From: Apodemus sylvaticus
Lineage: Eukaryota; Chordata; Mammalia; Rodentia; Muridae
Direction: 5' to 3'
Assembly: GCF_947179515.1 (NCBI RefSeq)
Contig: NC_067472.1
Location: 165,122,761-165,186,760, forward strand
Length of the DNA stretch: 64,000 bases
In this document: positions 46,108 to 57,008 of the stretch, one piece after another
How the letters are laid out: every line of letters starts with the position of its first letter
Position numbering within the stretch: the first letter of the stretch is position 1
The notes under the pieces: model-generated
What the model saw: only the letters and a program-made list of their open reading frames with translations
Databases searched by the model: none
What the model was told of the DNA's origin: nothing
Translations under genes and position numbers: made by a program

Positions 46108-47320
46108 CTTCTCCCGGGGCTTTGGCTTTCCCAGCACGTCCCTGGCAGCGGCGGCGGAGGCGACCGCTAAAGGCAGCGCGGGCAGCCGAGCAGGCGCCGG
46201 GCCTCGGCCCGCGAGGCGCCCACCAACAGTGGAAGAAAAAAACAAAAAACAAAATCCCCGGGTCGGGGAACTGGGGAAATCCTGCGAGTGCGCCTGCCGG
46301 GTGGCAGGCTAGTCACTGCCCTAAGCAGGTCCCACCTGCGCGGATGTCGCAGTGGGCGGCCTGTTCAGAAGCTCTGGGCTCTCGGGGACGGCTGCCTCTG
46401 GCAATTCTTCTCCTGGGAAACCGAGGCGTGGACGCCCATTTTAACTTGTCATTGCGTCTCCGAAGTGAGAAGGCTCCTTAGGAAGAGACACCGGGTACGG
46501 GGACGCACACGTCGCGCTCCGGAGCCTGCGGGCGTGAACCTTTGAGCAAAAGAGCAGAGGATGGGAGGACGGAGGACGCACGGAGCCCAAGATGCATCAA
46601 CCGCGAGGCGGCTGTCACCCTGCAAACGCGCCGCAGTGTCACCCGCGCCTAGGCAGATTCTGGGCAATCTCCGCAGACAGGTCTGTCTGGGCGTGACAGC
46701 CGATCACCGAAGCTCACAAGCCCCTCGAACACCAAGCACCTGAGCTTCTGCGGCTCTGGCCATGCTCCGTGCGCTCCAGCGCAGCACGGCGGTGGTGGCA
46801 GGGAGAGGGCACTGGGACGCGCAGCTGGCCAGGCTGGCTGCGCTGCGCTAAGCTGAGCTCCGGGGAAGGCAGCGCGGGCTGCAGGGTTGGACGCAGGGGA
46901 GGACCGGCTGCGGCGCGCGCTGACAGCCCGGGCCGTTCCCGCGCGCCCATTGGTTCGCGGCGGACCAATCCGCGATCGCGACTCGCACTGCAAGGGGGCG
47001 TGGCCTCAACTCCGCGGGGCCGCCGCCGAAACTCTGGGGCCGCGCTTGGCCGCAAGTACAAAGCGAGCTGGTGGCCGCTCTGCGGCATGGCCCCGGCGCG
47101 CGCCTCCCCTTGGGCCGCCACCCCCGCGTCCCGGGAGCCGCCTTTGAAAACGCCGTTGGGTTGCAGATTCCCGCCTCCCTCCACCTCCTGGCATGTGCCG
47201 GGGGAAATCGGTTTCTCTCTTTTTTTTTTTTTTAAATCGCTGGGGTCATCTCAACGGTTTGCGGGTTCCGGAGGCACGCCCCAACCTCTCTGCACCTCCA
47301 TTGGGAACGACAGGGCGGGT
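45880..47320 (-). promoter_or_regulatory. Nav2: CpG island and promoter of the long Nav2 isoform
   Basis: This is the only CpG-dense stretch in the window. It covers the 5' part of Nav2 exon 1, its 5' untranslated region and the upstream promoter. Visible elements are an inverted pair of CCAAT boxes (46949-46953 on the minus strand, 46965-46969 on the plus strand), a GGGGGCGTGG GC/KLF box at 46994-47003 and a GGGCGG box at 46354-46359. No TATA box stands out, as expected for a CpG-island promoter. From the spacing usual for CCAAT boxes I infer initiation around 46.80-46.90 kb, giving a 5' UTR of about 700-800 nt, unless initiation is spread or further downstream. The upstream edge of the island carries a T-rich run near 47220-47235. 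Confidence 0.85.
46949..46969. promoter_or_regulatory. Inverted CCAAT box pair (NF-Y type)
   Basis: ATTGG at 46949-46953 (CCAAT on the gene strand) and CCAAT at 46965-46969 on the other strand face each other 11 bp apart in GC-rich DNA. Paired CCAAT boxes are typical NF-Y sites of CpG-island promoters. Binding is inferred. Confidence 0.65.
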
Positions 47321-48116
47321 CTCCTTGTCCCCTCCCTGAAGGACACTCCAGCCATTTCTCCTTTCTGGGTGGGCTCAGGGGCGTCCCAACAGCTTCCTCT
47401 GCGACATTCAAAGGTTGCACGTTGCACTTAAGCATTTGAAGTATTTATAGGCTGATACAATGGCCAGGGAAGCTTCGTGCTCCAAGACAGCTCCTCCTTG
47501 CCACCTACCACAGACTGTAATTAGAGTGGCTTGGTGACCCGGGCAGGCTGAGGCTAAACCCGCCCTGGTTTCATGTAGGCCTGCCTGGCAGGCTGCACCT
47601 AGGACGTGCCAAACTCACAGGTTCCTCCACTTGGAATCCCTGGAGGATCCTGTCCTCTCTCTGACTCAGGATCTGAGGGATGATGGGAAAATAGAATGTG
47701 CAGACAGGTTGCCTCGCGGCTCATCTTCAAGGACACCCACCCTAGAGAGCAGTTGGATTTGAATTGGGAAGTTTCTCCATCTTTATAGGCCTCCTAACAC
47801 GGTGAGTGTCTCATGCAAGTCAAGTGGAGGTTTGAGTACATTTCCCTAAAAGCACACTGCGCAGCTAAATGAGATAGTGTCTGGCAGTGTGGGAGACCAG
47901 AAAAAAAATTCTGTCGTTATTATTAATGAACCCAGTGAGTATGTTCCACTGCCATCTCTTTAAGCTACTTTTCTGTGTCTAGGACAGAAGTTGTCACTTT
48001 ATTCCTATCCTATACCCTGATGTTGTAACATCCATAAGGATGAATTTCAATCATCCTAATGCTATTGACTGTATCACTCTCAAATGATAGAGTTTTACCT
48101 GGCAAAACTCTAATGT

Positions 48117-48225
48117 GGCCAGGAATGGTGGTATAAACCTGTAATTTCTGCTACTTCAGAGGCTGAAGCAGGAGGATCCCAGGCTGAGGGCAATTTAATG
48201 AGCCTCTTTGCCCAAATAAACTATT
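48117..48225 (+). mobile_element. Old B1-type SINE (proto-B1/B1F)
   Basis: (ggccaggaatggtggtataa), (cttcagaggctgaagcagga), (gatcccaggctgagggcaat). Strongly diverged. Confidence 0.65.
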
Positions 48226-48233
48226 AAAAAGGG

Positions 48234-48320
48234 GGCTGGAGATGCAGCTCAGTGGTGGACAGTTTGCTTGCTCCGCATATGCCAGAATCTGATTTCAGTG
48301 CTCGGTGATTTAAATAAACA
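48234..48320 (+). mobile_element. ID-type SINE
   Basis: (ggggctggagatgcagctca), (gtggtggacagtttgcttgc), then an A/T-rich tail. It lies directly behind the old B1. Confidence 0.7.
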
Positions 48321-49221
48321 CCCAGTCCTCGGCTGGTTTTAGGCAGTGGAGCCTTTGGGAGGTTGTAAGTACATGACCGAGGAGTTCTCATGATGGGACC
48401 AATGCTGTGTTAGAGGAGACAGGATGCAGATAGACAGATGCCTTCTGAGAGGGCAGTGGCAGCCTTTCTGAATCCACAGACATCACAGCCCTTGACAAGA
48501 ATCTCTGAGCATGGCTCAGCCTGATCTCAGAGCTCCAGCCTCTAGGCCTAGGAGAAAGAGATATTTGTTGTTAAAGATGTCCTGTCGGCAGCATTATGCA
48601 TTAGTAGCTTAAACTAAGAGCCCAGACTGAAGAACAAGTTGCTTTGGAACAGCCCCTGGAGTGTTGAGATGTGAGATGGTTCTGCTCTCTGCTCCCATAG
48701 CTTCCAGCCTGTGTGCAGGTCCGTTCAGCCCTAGCTAGGGGGAGATGCTCACGGCCTGTTTTAGCTCTTCGTCCTGCTCTCTGAAATTAAATCACAAGTT
48801 TGTCCCTGACATGGTATACTCTGCCCTCCTCCATCTGGACAACCTCCTGTGCTGGTATCTTGTTCTATTTAACGTATTTATTGTTTCAAGAATTCTCTTC
48901 TAAAGGAATAAATGTTTGGAAGAGCCATATTTTGACTTTCATGAGATTCTGTCAGAAGCAAGCAGAACACTGTGGACTGAAAAGCTACCCAGCTTGTTAC
49001 TGAATGAATGAGTGGTGGGTTTGCCTTTTATTAGGAATACTATGAGAAAGGGTTGTTCCTCCTCGAACTCTGGTTTTCACAGCTGCATGAAGAGCTGTAG
49101 AATGACATTGCCGTGATCGCTATTATGGATTGTGGAACCATTCCCAAATATCCTCAGAGCTTAGACACAGAGGATGTCCAACGTCTAGTCCCCAGAGAAG
49201 CACAGAAAACCTGTAACTTTT

Positions 49222-49397
49222 AAAAAAAAGATTTATTTATTTTATGTATGTAAGTACACTATCTGTCTTCAGACATGCCAGATAAGAGCATCAGATCCCA
49301 TTACAGATGGTTGTGAGCCACCCTGTGGTTGCTGGGAATTGAACTCAGGTCCTCTGGAAGAGCAGTCAGTCTTCCAGAGCCATCTTTCCGGTCCCAT
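49222..49397 (-). mobile_element. B2 SINE
   Basis: Reverse-oriented and well preserved: (agatttatttattttatgta), (gtcttcagacatgccagata), (gctgggaattgaactcaggt), (gagccatctttccggtccc). Confidence 0.92.
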
Positions 49398-51074
49398 AAC
49401 TTTTTTTTTTTATATCTTCCACCCAATTCCATCCTATGAAAATTCCCTGGTGTGGGGTGGGGGGTGGGGTGATGGCGATCTATGTTTTAAGTAATGCTTA
49501 ACAGGGGATCTTGAGGCTGGGAATTCTAGCCAAATGAAGTGTGCATTCATTGCGCTTCCAGGACCTCCTAAGCCTCCATATGCATAAGAACTGCAAATTC
49601 CAATTCAATTGTTCTCCAAAAGGCAGAAATGCTGTCTTCCAAATAAGCTCCTAGGTGATGGATGCCTCTGCTGGGAGTCTGGAGCTCAATACTGTAAGTG
49701 GCAAGGTTAGGCCACTGTCAGCAGAGGTGTAACAGCTCAAGGCCTAGCTGAAGTCAAGTGGCTTTCACAACACTTCTGAAAAGATTCTCTGGGTGCATCC
49801 AACTAGCAGCCCAGTCCATTGGTAAAGTATGACACAGACACAGACACTGAACTGGTGATGGCCACAATGTGTGTTTGCCATTAAGAAAGAAAAAGTTCCC
49901 AGTTAAAATTGGCACCAAAGAAAGCCACTGGGGCGCAGAGGGCGGGGGAGGTTCTGAGAGTGTCAAATATGTGCAAATATAATAAACAGTACATTCTTTT
50001 GCTTTGAATTAAAAGCACTTATAGGCTAAGTGGACCACTCAATAGGTAAAGCATGCGGACCTAAGTTCCCTCTCACGTTAAAGCAAAACTGTGGGTGTTT
50101 CACACACGTTTGCACATGCTTGTGCACTTGCACATGCAAAACCTCTCCTAACAGTCTTCTAAGGTCTCAGATTTCTAAACTGAAGTTGCACACCTTTTCC
50201 TTAAGCTTCTGAGTGTCTTTCTCCTCATTGCTTTAATAATTTTAGCTGTTGTTCCCTGAACAGTTTCATCTCCCCCTTTTCCCCCTCTTTTCACTTTTCC
50301 CACTTAAAATAAAATCTGTATCATCCAAACTAGACAAGAGAGAAAAATAGCAAATGGGAAGCAAAACGAGATAATTACAACATTTCCTATTTAAATCAGA
50401 TTGTGGTCCCTTACAAAAATATTCTGCAAGTATACTGCTTCTATGTGGATACTATGTTAACATGGAAAAAAAATGTCCTTAGAGAGCACTGGTAGCTAAA
50501 AGAGTCAGTAGTTCAGAGAACAGCAAGCTGTTCTGGAGAGAACATTTCATGATTCTAAAGCACATTTGTCCATTTTTTGTTACACGCGGTATCGATGAAG
50601 ATGCAAACCCAAAAGAGACTGAGTTGTAAACCCAGCATTGACAATGCTTCTTTCTTTGTCCTCGGACTCTAAACTTTCAAATCACCCAACTGTCAGCACT
50701 AGGCCTGTTTGAAACTTAGCACCAAAGTTCTCAGGACCACTAGAGTTTGGATGTTCCCTGGGGGCAGGATCCACCCTCCAATCAGGAAGCAGCAACTGTA
50801 CCCCTCCCTCTATGATCCGCAACATCAGCCACTGTTAGCTAAGTGGGGATGGGGCTTCAGCGATGACCTGTAAATGACCAGCCCCATCAACCCATCCTTC
50901 ATGTATTACAGACTCCATCTGCCTGACCTCCCAAGAAGACAGTCCTGTAAAGAGCCAAAAACATCTTAAACTCCAGCCTGTCATGGGGAAAATGCAAGAG
51001 AGTCAGCTGCCCCTGCAGACCCTCAGTTAGAGCGGAGAAAGAAAACGGTACAGTGCTCTAAAAGGTTGTACAAG

Positions 51075-51076
<2 letters not shown>

Positions 51077-51115
<39 letters not shown>
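51077..51115 (+). repeat. Uninterrupted 39-bp A tract
   Basis: 39 consecutive A residues with no SINE body recognised immediately upstream. A second shorter A run lies at 51140-51152. Confidence 0.9.
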
Positions 51116-51117
<2 letters not shown>

Positions 51118-52919
51118 CATGAACCTATTTGGGAATGAAAGAAAAAAAAAAAACCACCCAAAAAGCATTAGTTTATTTGGGAAAGTGCGCTTGTCCCTAG
51201 TTTTCTAGTTTCCTAAGGCATAAAGTGTCCTTTTAGGGCATGTGGCCGGAGATGGCACAAACACTCACTTTCAGTAGTAGCTGAGATAAGAGCTCATCCT
51301 AGACCATGGAGACCCAGACCTTCAGAAACCCTGCCTATCTGTAGTTAGACAGGACTATCCTCTGAGCTGAATAACTGTCATCGTTGTAAGACCAGCTGTA
51401 TCTGCTTGCAAATGATCATCACAGCTGGCCTTGTTAACTCTTGGCCGACTCATTGTAGGAAGTGGGGTAGGGTGGCTCATAGGATCTTCACCTGAGCGTC
51501 CAGCCTGGTCACCTGCAATCTCCTAGTTTTGCCCTCGGTCTCAGGGACCCTGGGGAGGGGTAGAATATATCAGCTTGGAAAGACTAGGGGAAGAGAAGAA
51601 GCGCCATCTGCACAACCATGTCCTGGGTTTAGATGTTCCGGTCGTGGCTGTTTTTAGGTCTCAGTGCTCCTGCCCATAACCACTCATCCATGTTCCCTAA
51701 GTAAGCTTAATAAACTCACTGGTTCCTCAAGATGAACTCTGATGAAACTGAACCAAATTTTTTAACCTTAGGACATTATAAAGAGGGTGTAGACATTACT
51801 TAATTGTGTCCCCCCTCCCTCCCCTAGGTTGAGAATTCTTGCAATATCCATTCCCCCTACCCAAAGAACTTCTAATCTCTTGTGTCCTTCCAGTAAGGGG
51901 TCTGATTACCAATCAGTGCAGGCCACAGTATCTCTGGATTGTTTTTGAGAGCCAGAGACTGAGATTCCCCCTACCTGCAGGTATAGGCATTGTGTGAACA
52001 TGAGGCCCTGACAAAAAGTCAAACATCTAGCAAAACGCTGGTTCATCAGTGGCTCAGTCATTAACCCAGAGATCAACCATTCACCACTATGGTCCTAGAC
52101 TCTGGGCAGAGGATGATCCAGCTGTTGTCCTTTTGCCTGAGGACCGCTTTCTCACAAGTGAAGAGACGGGAGAGCTGCCTGTCAATCAGCTGGGAAACAG
52201 ATACATGATAAATAGCACAGCCAGTGCTCCAGCAGAAGCTGGTGCGCTTAAACCATGGTGAGCTGGACACAGGGTGCCCAGTCATCTAGACATGGCGATA
52301 TCTGCATGACCATTACTTTTCCAACAACAATAATAAAAAGTAACAGATATATTTTGTTTGTTAGTTTGTTTCCACCTTAAGAGATCTTGTTCTCACTTCT
52401 GCATTGCTACATCTAGGAAGGTGTTTGTTTTCCTCGCATCTTGCTTCATTCTACAGTGAATTTCTGCAAAACCCACATTCGATGAGACGGTGGCAATAAG
52501 CAAACAAGAATTAGTATCATCGCCATAGAAAACATATCTTACTAAAAACATAGACTGTGGCTACTTTTACCTCCTGTAGGCGGGAGAAGAAAGGCTGTCT
52601 AAACAAGTCACACCAGTGGGAACATAAACCACATATCACTTGCTCCTGGATGCCAGCACGGGTGAATCGCAAGAGTATAAGATGTCACATTCGCTGGATC
52701 TAGGTTGCTCAAGAGCAAGCCTCTGGGTGCATGTCTTTAGCGATGACTGAGTGTCTGGACATCTGAAGAGAGACCCTGATTGCAGGGGTCAAACCTTTGT
52801 ATTGTGAATCCTGAGTAAGAACAAGTCTATTCTCTGACATTTCACGTGAGGGGTCCTTGGGGATGGAGTAAGCAAGAGCAAAGTGGGGACTTCCGGATCA
52901 AAGAGACGAAAAGTGTTTC

Positions 52920-53250
52920 CTGGTATTCTGTCACTGTGACAAATACTTGAGATAAGACAACTTAAAGGAAAGGGTTGTTCCAGCTCAGGGTTTTGAGTGT
53001 TTCTATCAGTGAGTGGTGCCTTGTCTTTGAGTTTAGGGTAGCACAGAACATCATCACGCCCAGTGTAGAGAGCCAATGCTGGTCGGTCACAGTGGCCAAG
53101 AAGCAATGACATAGAAGAGCTAATGTCCCAGCCTCTTCAGTGACCTGACTCCCTTTCAGCAGGTCCCCACCTTTGAAAGTCTGTGCCCTGTCAGTAGTGG
53201 CACAGGCTGGAGATGAAGCCTGTAGCTCACACCCTTTGTCCCACACAACA
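52920..53250 (-). mobile_element. Old MaLR-type LTR, reverse orientation
   Basis: (tattctgtcactgtgacaaa), (acttgagataagacaactta), (aaaggaaagggttgttccag) and (ctttcagcaggtccccacct) resemble reverse MaLR LTRs. Diverged, ends uncertain. Confidence 0.5.
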
Positions 53251-54197
53251 AAGTGAAGCTCTGAGTTACTCTTAAGGGACTAGATTTTTCCTTCGATCTT
53301 GGGGAACCATAACCCATATACATGTAAACGCCTTAAGGAAAACTATTATTCTGTGAGCTAATTTAAAACAAATTAAAGCGAACTATAAACAAAGATCCAT
53401 ATGTGAATCTGGGATTGTTTAGGAGCAGAAGGATAAGAACAGAAGGGGAAGGAAAGACTCAAGAGCAGCCTGCTTCAGATGGGAACGGGAATTCCGGATC
53501 AGGGATGCCAGGAGATGGACCCGGGCTTGCTCCCCAGCCACCCGGTCACCATTCCCGAGTTGCAGCATCTCAGAGTCAAGGTCCTGGTTTGTCTTGGAGC
53601 AGGGGCAGGGATGGAGGGACAAGTGGTAACCGTGTGAGGGGACAATGAGGTAAAGTAGACAAAGATGACTGTCTGGGTCTTCTGGCCCACGCAGTGGGCG
53701 GCTGAGGCTGCACTCAAAGGCTAGTGCACTCAGGAAGCCAAGGTGAGGAAAGAAGCGTCTAATTGGTCCAGATCTAGGTTGATCACACCTACGAGCTTTT
53801 ATGGTGCTTTTTTGCATGGAAGGTTGTGGAGCCGCCCAGCTCCCTAGTGCAAATGGTGGCAGGAAGACTTCCACCCCAGCTGCTCCACTGATCTTATGCC
53901 CCAAGTGCTCCTAGCTCTTCCCCTCCAGAGAGAAGGTGGAGATCTCACCTCCACGCTCAGAAGTGCTGCTGGGAGATCACTTTCTCCTGGTGGGCTGTGC
54001 ACAGAAAGCTGTGGAGCTGCCCAGCTCCCTGGTGCCTTTTGTTGCTTTTTAAGTTTTAATTTCCCATATACTTTTTTTTTTTTTTTACAGTCACTCTAAC
54101 AGATAAGGGGGAAAAATCAGGTAATCAATTACGAGGCCTAGCTAAATCAGCTTCAAGCTGCTTTTGTGTTATTGTTGATGGTGGTTTGGTTGGTCTT

Positions 54198-54202
54198 TTG
54201 TT

Positions 54203-54235
<33 letters not shown>

Positions 54236-54450
54236 TGTTGATATAGGGTCTCATGTAGCCCAGGTTGGGTCTCACTAAGTAGTTGAGGCTGATCTTGAAC
54301 TTCTGATTTTCCTGTCTCCAACTCCAAGGCACAAGATGGCCAGGGTGTGTCATCCCCACTAGTTTTCACGTAACATCGGGGATCAAATCCAAAGCTTCAA
54401 GCATACCAGGCAAACAGTCTAACAAGTGAACTATGCCTCTAACTGGTCTT
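54198..54450 (-). mobile_element. (TTG)n tail, B1-type SINE and ID-like fragment
   Basis: A GTT repeat (about 54198-54236) is followed by a reverse B1 (atatagggtctcatgtagcc, ggctgatcttgaacttctga) and then a reverse ID-like head (caagcataccaggcaaacag, aagtgaactatgcctctaac). Confidence 0.7.
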
Positions 54451-54597
54451 TTAGCTAACTGCTCCTTCTTTTATATTGTCTGTTCTTCCCACACATCAGT
54501 CTCTATAACCAGTGTGGTCCCATTAATGATGCTGATATTTATAAGAACTATAATCTGTGAACTTGTGTTCTTTACTCCACGCTTGGGACCACAGTCA

Positions 54598-54790
54598 GCA
54601 CTATATACATATTATCTGTGACTTTCCCACCATCCCTGTGGGGTGAATGGTTATTGCTATTTTCATTTATAGATGAGGAAACAGACCCAGAGATGGTCTA
54701 GCATCTCCCCTGAGACACCACAGCTAGCTGAATAGATTGAAATTAGCCCAAGTGCTTGGACTCTGAACACTAGGCAATGTACTATGAAGG
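54598..54790 (-). repeat. MIR SINE, reverse orientation
   Basis: (tatagatgaggaaacagacc), (ctgagacaccacagctagct), (gtgcttggactctgaacact). Confidence 0.7.
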
Positions 54791-54960
54791 CATAACCATG
54801 GGATATGGACATTAAAGGCAAGCCCACAATGCCTTGCTCCTAATGTGCGCCCTCATGGCAATCTCTTACATTGAAAAGTTCCTATAGCACCTTGCAGCCA
54901 AAAAACTAGACTAGAAGTTCAAGTAACTACTCAGGTTGTAAAAGACAGAGTCCTTGATAT

Positions 54961-55186
54961 TTTTAAATTTTATTTTATTTTCCTTTGTTTTGTTTTATGT
55001 GCCTGGGTATTTTTGCTTGCATGTATATTTATGTACTACATGTGTGTGATGCTCATGGAAGCCAGAAGAAGTTGTCGGATTCCATGAAATGTGTGAGCCA
55101 CTAGGTGGATGCTGGGAATTGAACTGGAGTCGTCTGAAAGAGTCGACAGTGCTCTTAACTCCCTCCCGAGCTATCTCTCCAGTCCA
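54961..55186 (-). mobile_element. B3 SINE
   Basis: Reverse-oriented: T-rich tail, (atggaagccagaagaagttg), (ggatgctgggaattgaactg), (gagctatctctccagtcc). It includes a CTCF-like GCCACTAGGTGGATG, as rodent B2/B3 copies often do. Confidence 0.85.
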
Positions 55187-55489
55187 AGGGCAGAAGTTGT
55201 AAAGGTAAGACAAGAAATGAGCGCCAGGCAAGGAGGCCCTTTGAGAGATGCTCAGTCTCTGAAACAGAGCTTCTTGCTGCTGTCCACTGAGGGGTAAAGA
55301 TAGCTGGACCAGCTTCTTTAATATGAAGCTTGGCAGTCAGTGCAGAGTGTTAAAGAAATAGGCCCTCTGTCCTTTCAGCATGCCCGGAATTCTGACCCTG
55401 GGTTCTTCATTTGAAACAAACCCTCAAGTGACTTGGGATCAGCTGTTCCTTGTTCTCAATATGAAGCCTTGGCCACACATTATAGTCCT

Positions 55490-55821
55490 TGTGGTGGTTT
55501 GAGTATGCCTAGCCCAGGGAGTGGCACTATGTGGAGGTGTGACCCTATTGGAGTAGGTGTGCCACTGTGAGTTTACGCTTTAAAACCCTCATCCTAGCTG
55601 TCTGGAAGTCAGCATTCTTCTGCTAGCAGCCTTCAGATGAAGATGTAGAACTCTCAGCTCCTCCTGTACCGTGCCTGCCTGGATATCGCCATGCTCCCAC
55701 CTTGATGACAATGGACTGAACCTCTGAACCTGTAAGCCAGACCCAATTAAATGCTGTCCTTATAAGAGTTGCCTTTGTCATGGTATCTGTTCACAGCAGT
55801 AAAATCCTAACTACTAAGACT
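55490..55821 (+). mobile_element. MTD-like MaLR solo LTR with perfect 5-bp target duplication
   Basis: It starts TGTGGTGGTTTGAGTATGCC and runs through (ctggaagtcagcattcttct), (gatgaagatgtagaactctc), (aacctctgaacctgtaagcc) and (acccaattaaatgctgtcct). GTCCT flanks it at 55485-55489 and 55822-55826. Length 332 bp. Confidence 0.82.
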
Positions 55822-55844
55822 GTCCTCCTGGGAGTTAAATATTT

Positions 55845-55847
<3 letters not shown>

Positions 55848-55912
<65 letters not shown>
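55848..55912 (+). repeat. (GA)n microsatellite
   Basis: About 30 GA units with a single GG interruption near the end. Confidence 0.95.
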
Positions 55913-56009
55913 TACCACCATGCATAAAGGAAAGGAAACTGGCCACTCTGTAATGTGGCCCAGGCATTGTCATGATGATACGTCTTCCAGGTGTAGACAA
56001 ACCGGAAAG

Positions 56010-56125
56010 TGTTGCTGTAAAAGTGGTTGGCGAATCAGGGACATAGGTCAAGGGCTGAGTACTTGCTAACAAGCGCAAGGTCCCAGGTTGGGTTCCCAGT
56101 ACCATCAAAGGCAAAACAACAAAAT
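56010..56125 (+). mobile_element. ID-type SINE, diverged
   Basis: (gggctgagtacttgctaaca), (aaggtcccaggttgggttcc), then an A/C-rich tail. Confidence 0.5.
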
Positions 56126-56176
56126 GGAGACTGAAATGGGGAGGGGAACAAGTGTAAACAAACTACGTTGTATGCT

Positions 56177-56630
56177 TGTGATGGTTTCTATTGATTGACA
56201 GTTTGATGGGCTCTAGAATCATTTTGGAGACAAGTCTCTGGGCATGTACACGAAGGATTTTCTAGACTAGATTAGTTGAAGTAGAAAGACCCACCCTAAT
56301 GTGGGCTGCATCATTGCGAGGGCTGAAGCTCCAGACTGTATTAGAAGGAGAAAGTGAACTGAGTACCAGCATCCATCTCTCTCTCTCTTTCCTGATCTCA
56401 GAGGCCGTGTGCCCAGCTGCCACACTCTCTTGCTCTTATGCCTTCCCTGAGTGATGGACTGTGTGCTCCTTAAACTCTGAGCCAAAGAAAACTCCTCCCC
56501 TTTAAGTTGCTTTTGGTCAGGCCAAAGAAAACTCCTCCCCTTTAAGTTGCTTTTGGTCAGGCCAAAGAAAACTCCTCCCTTTAAGCTGCTTTTTGGTCAC
56601 AGCAATGAGAAAAGTAACTAGTGCAACACA
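56177..56630 (+). mobile_element. MaLR-type LTR with internal 40-bp triplication
   Basis: It starts TGTGATGGTTTCTATTGATT and contains (agacccaccctaatgtgggc), (ggactgtgtgctccttaaac) and ends near GTAACTAGTGCAACA. Near the 3' end, a 40-bp unit (GCCAAAGAAAACTCCTCCCC ... GGTCAG) occurs at 56481, 56521 and 56561. No matching 5-bp flanks were found. Confidence 0.6.
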
Positions 56631-56954
56631 TGAATGAAAATGTCACGGAGAAATCCATCATTTTGTGCAATTAATATACGCTATTAGAAAGGAGAAAGGT
56701 GCTACAAAGGCTTCATTCTCATGACAGTTCGCAGTAGGGGAGGGGTAGTATTGAAAGCAGTAGCTGGATAATTTTAATTAGTGTTAAAAAGGCAACCTGG
56801 AAAGCCCCAGGGTTTCTGCTACTTCCTGATGAGATGCGCTTCCAGACAGAAGATACTCAGCCAGAAGTAGCCTGTGTAACTGAGGGCAGCCACTGTGGCA
56901 CCATGCAGCCTGTGGTTGCTACGGTCTCACTGCTCATGAGGTAGCAGCCTCCTC

Positions 56955-57008
56955 CCCTCCCCCTTCTCCTCTTCTCCCTCCCCCTCTTTGTCCTCCTCCT
57001 CCACCTTT
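56955..57008 (+). repeat. Polypyrimidine tract
   Basis: CTCC/CCTC-rich stretch of about 50 bp, with a second one at 57890-57965. Confidence 0.8.

Noticed and set aside
46108..46245. N-terminal extension of Nav2 starting at 46245
   Set aside because: The apparent start is TTG, not ATG, and the extension is absent from the NAV2 N-terminus I recognise. A stop lies upstream at 46309-46311.
45989..46252. 87-residue minus-strand frame overlapping Nav2 exon 1
   Set aside because: Out of frame with NAV2 and compositional. The NAV2 frame explains the region.
46769..47431. 220-residue open frame on the plus strand across the CpG island
   Set aside because: It begins at GTG, is Arg/Ala/Gly/Pro-rich as any GC-rich frame is, and matches no family I know. 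It is antisense to the Nav2 promoter.
49454..49469. G-quadruplex motif at GGGGTGGGGGGTGGGG
   Set aside because: Only three separated G runs; a fourth run with a loop is not clear.
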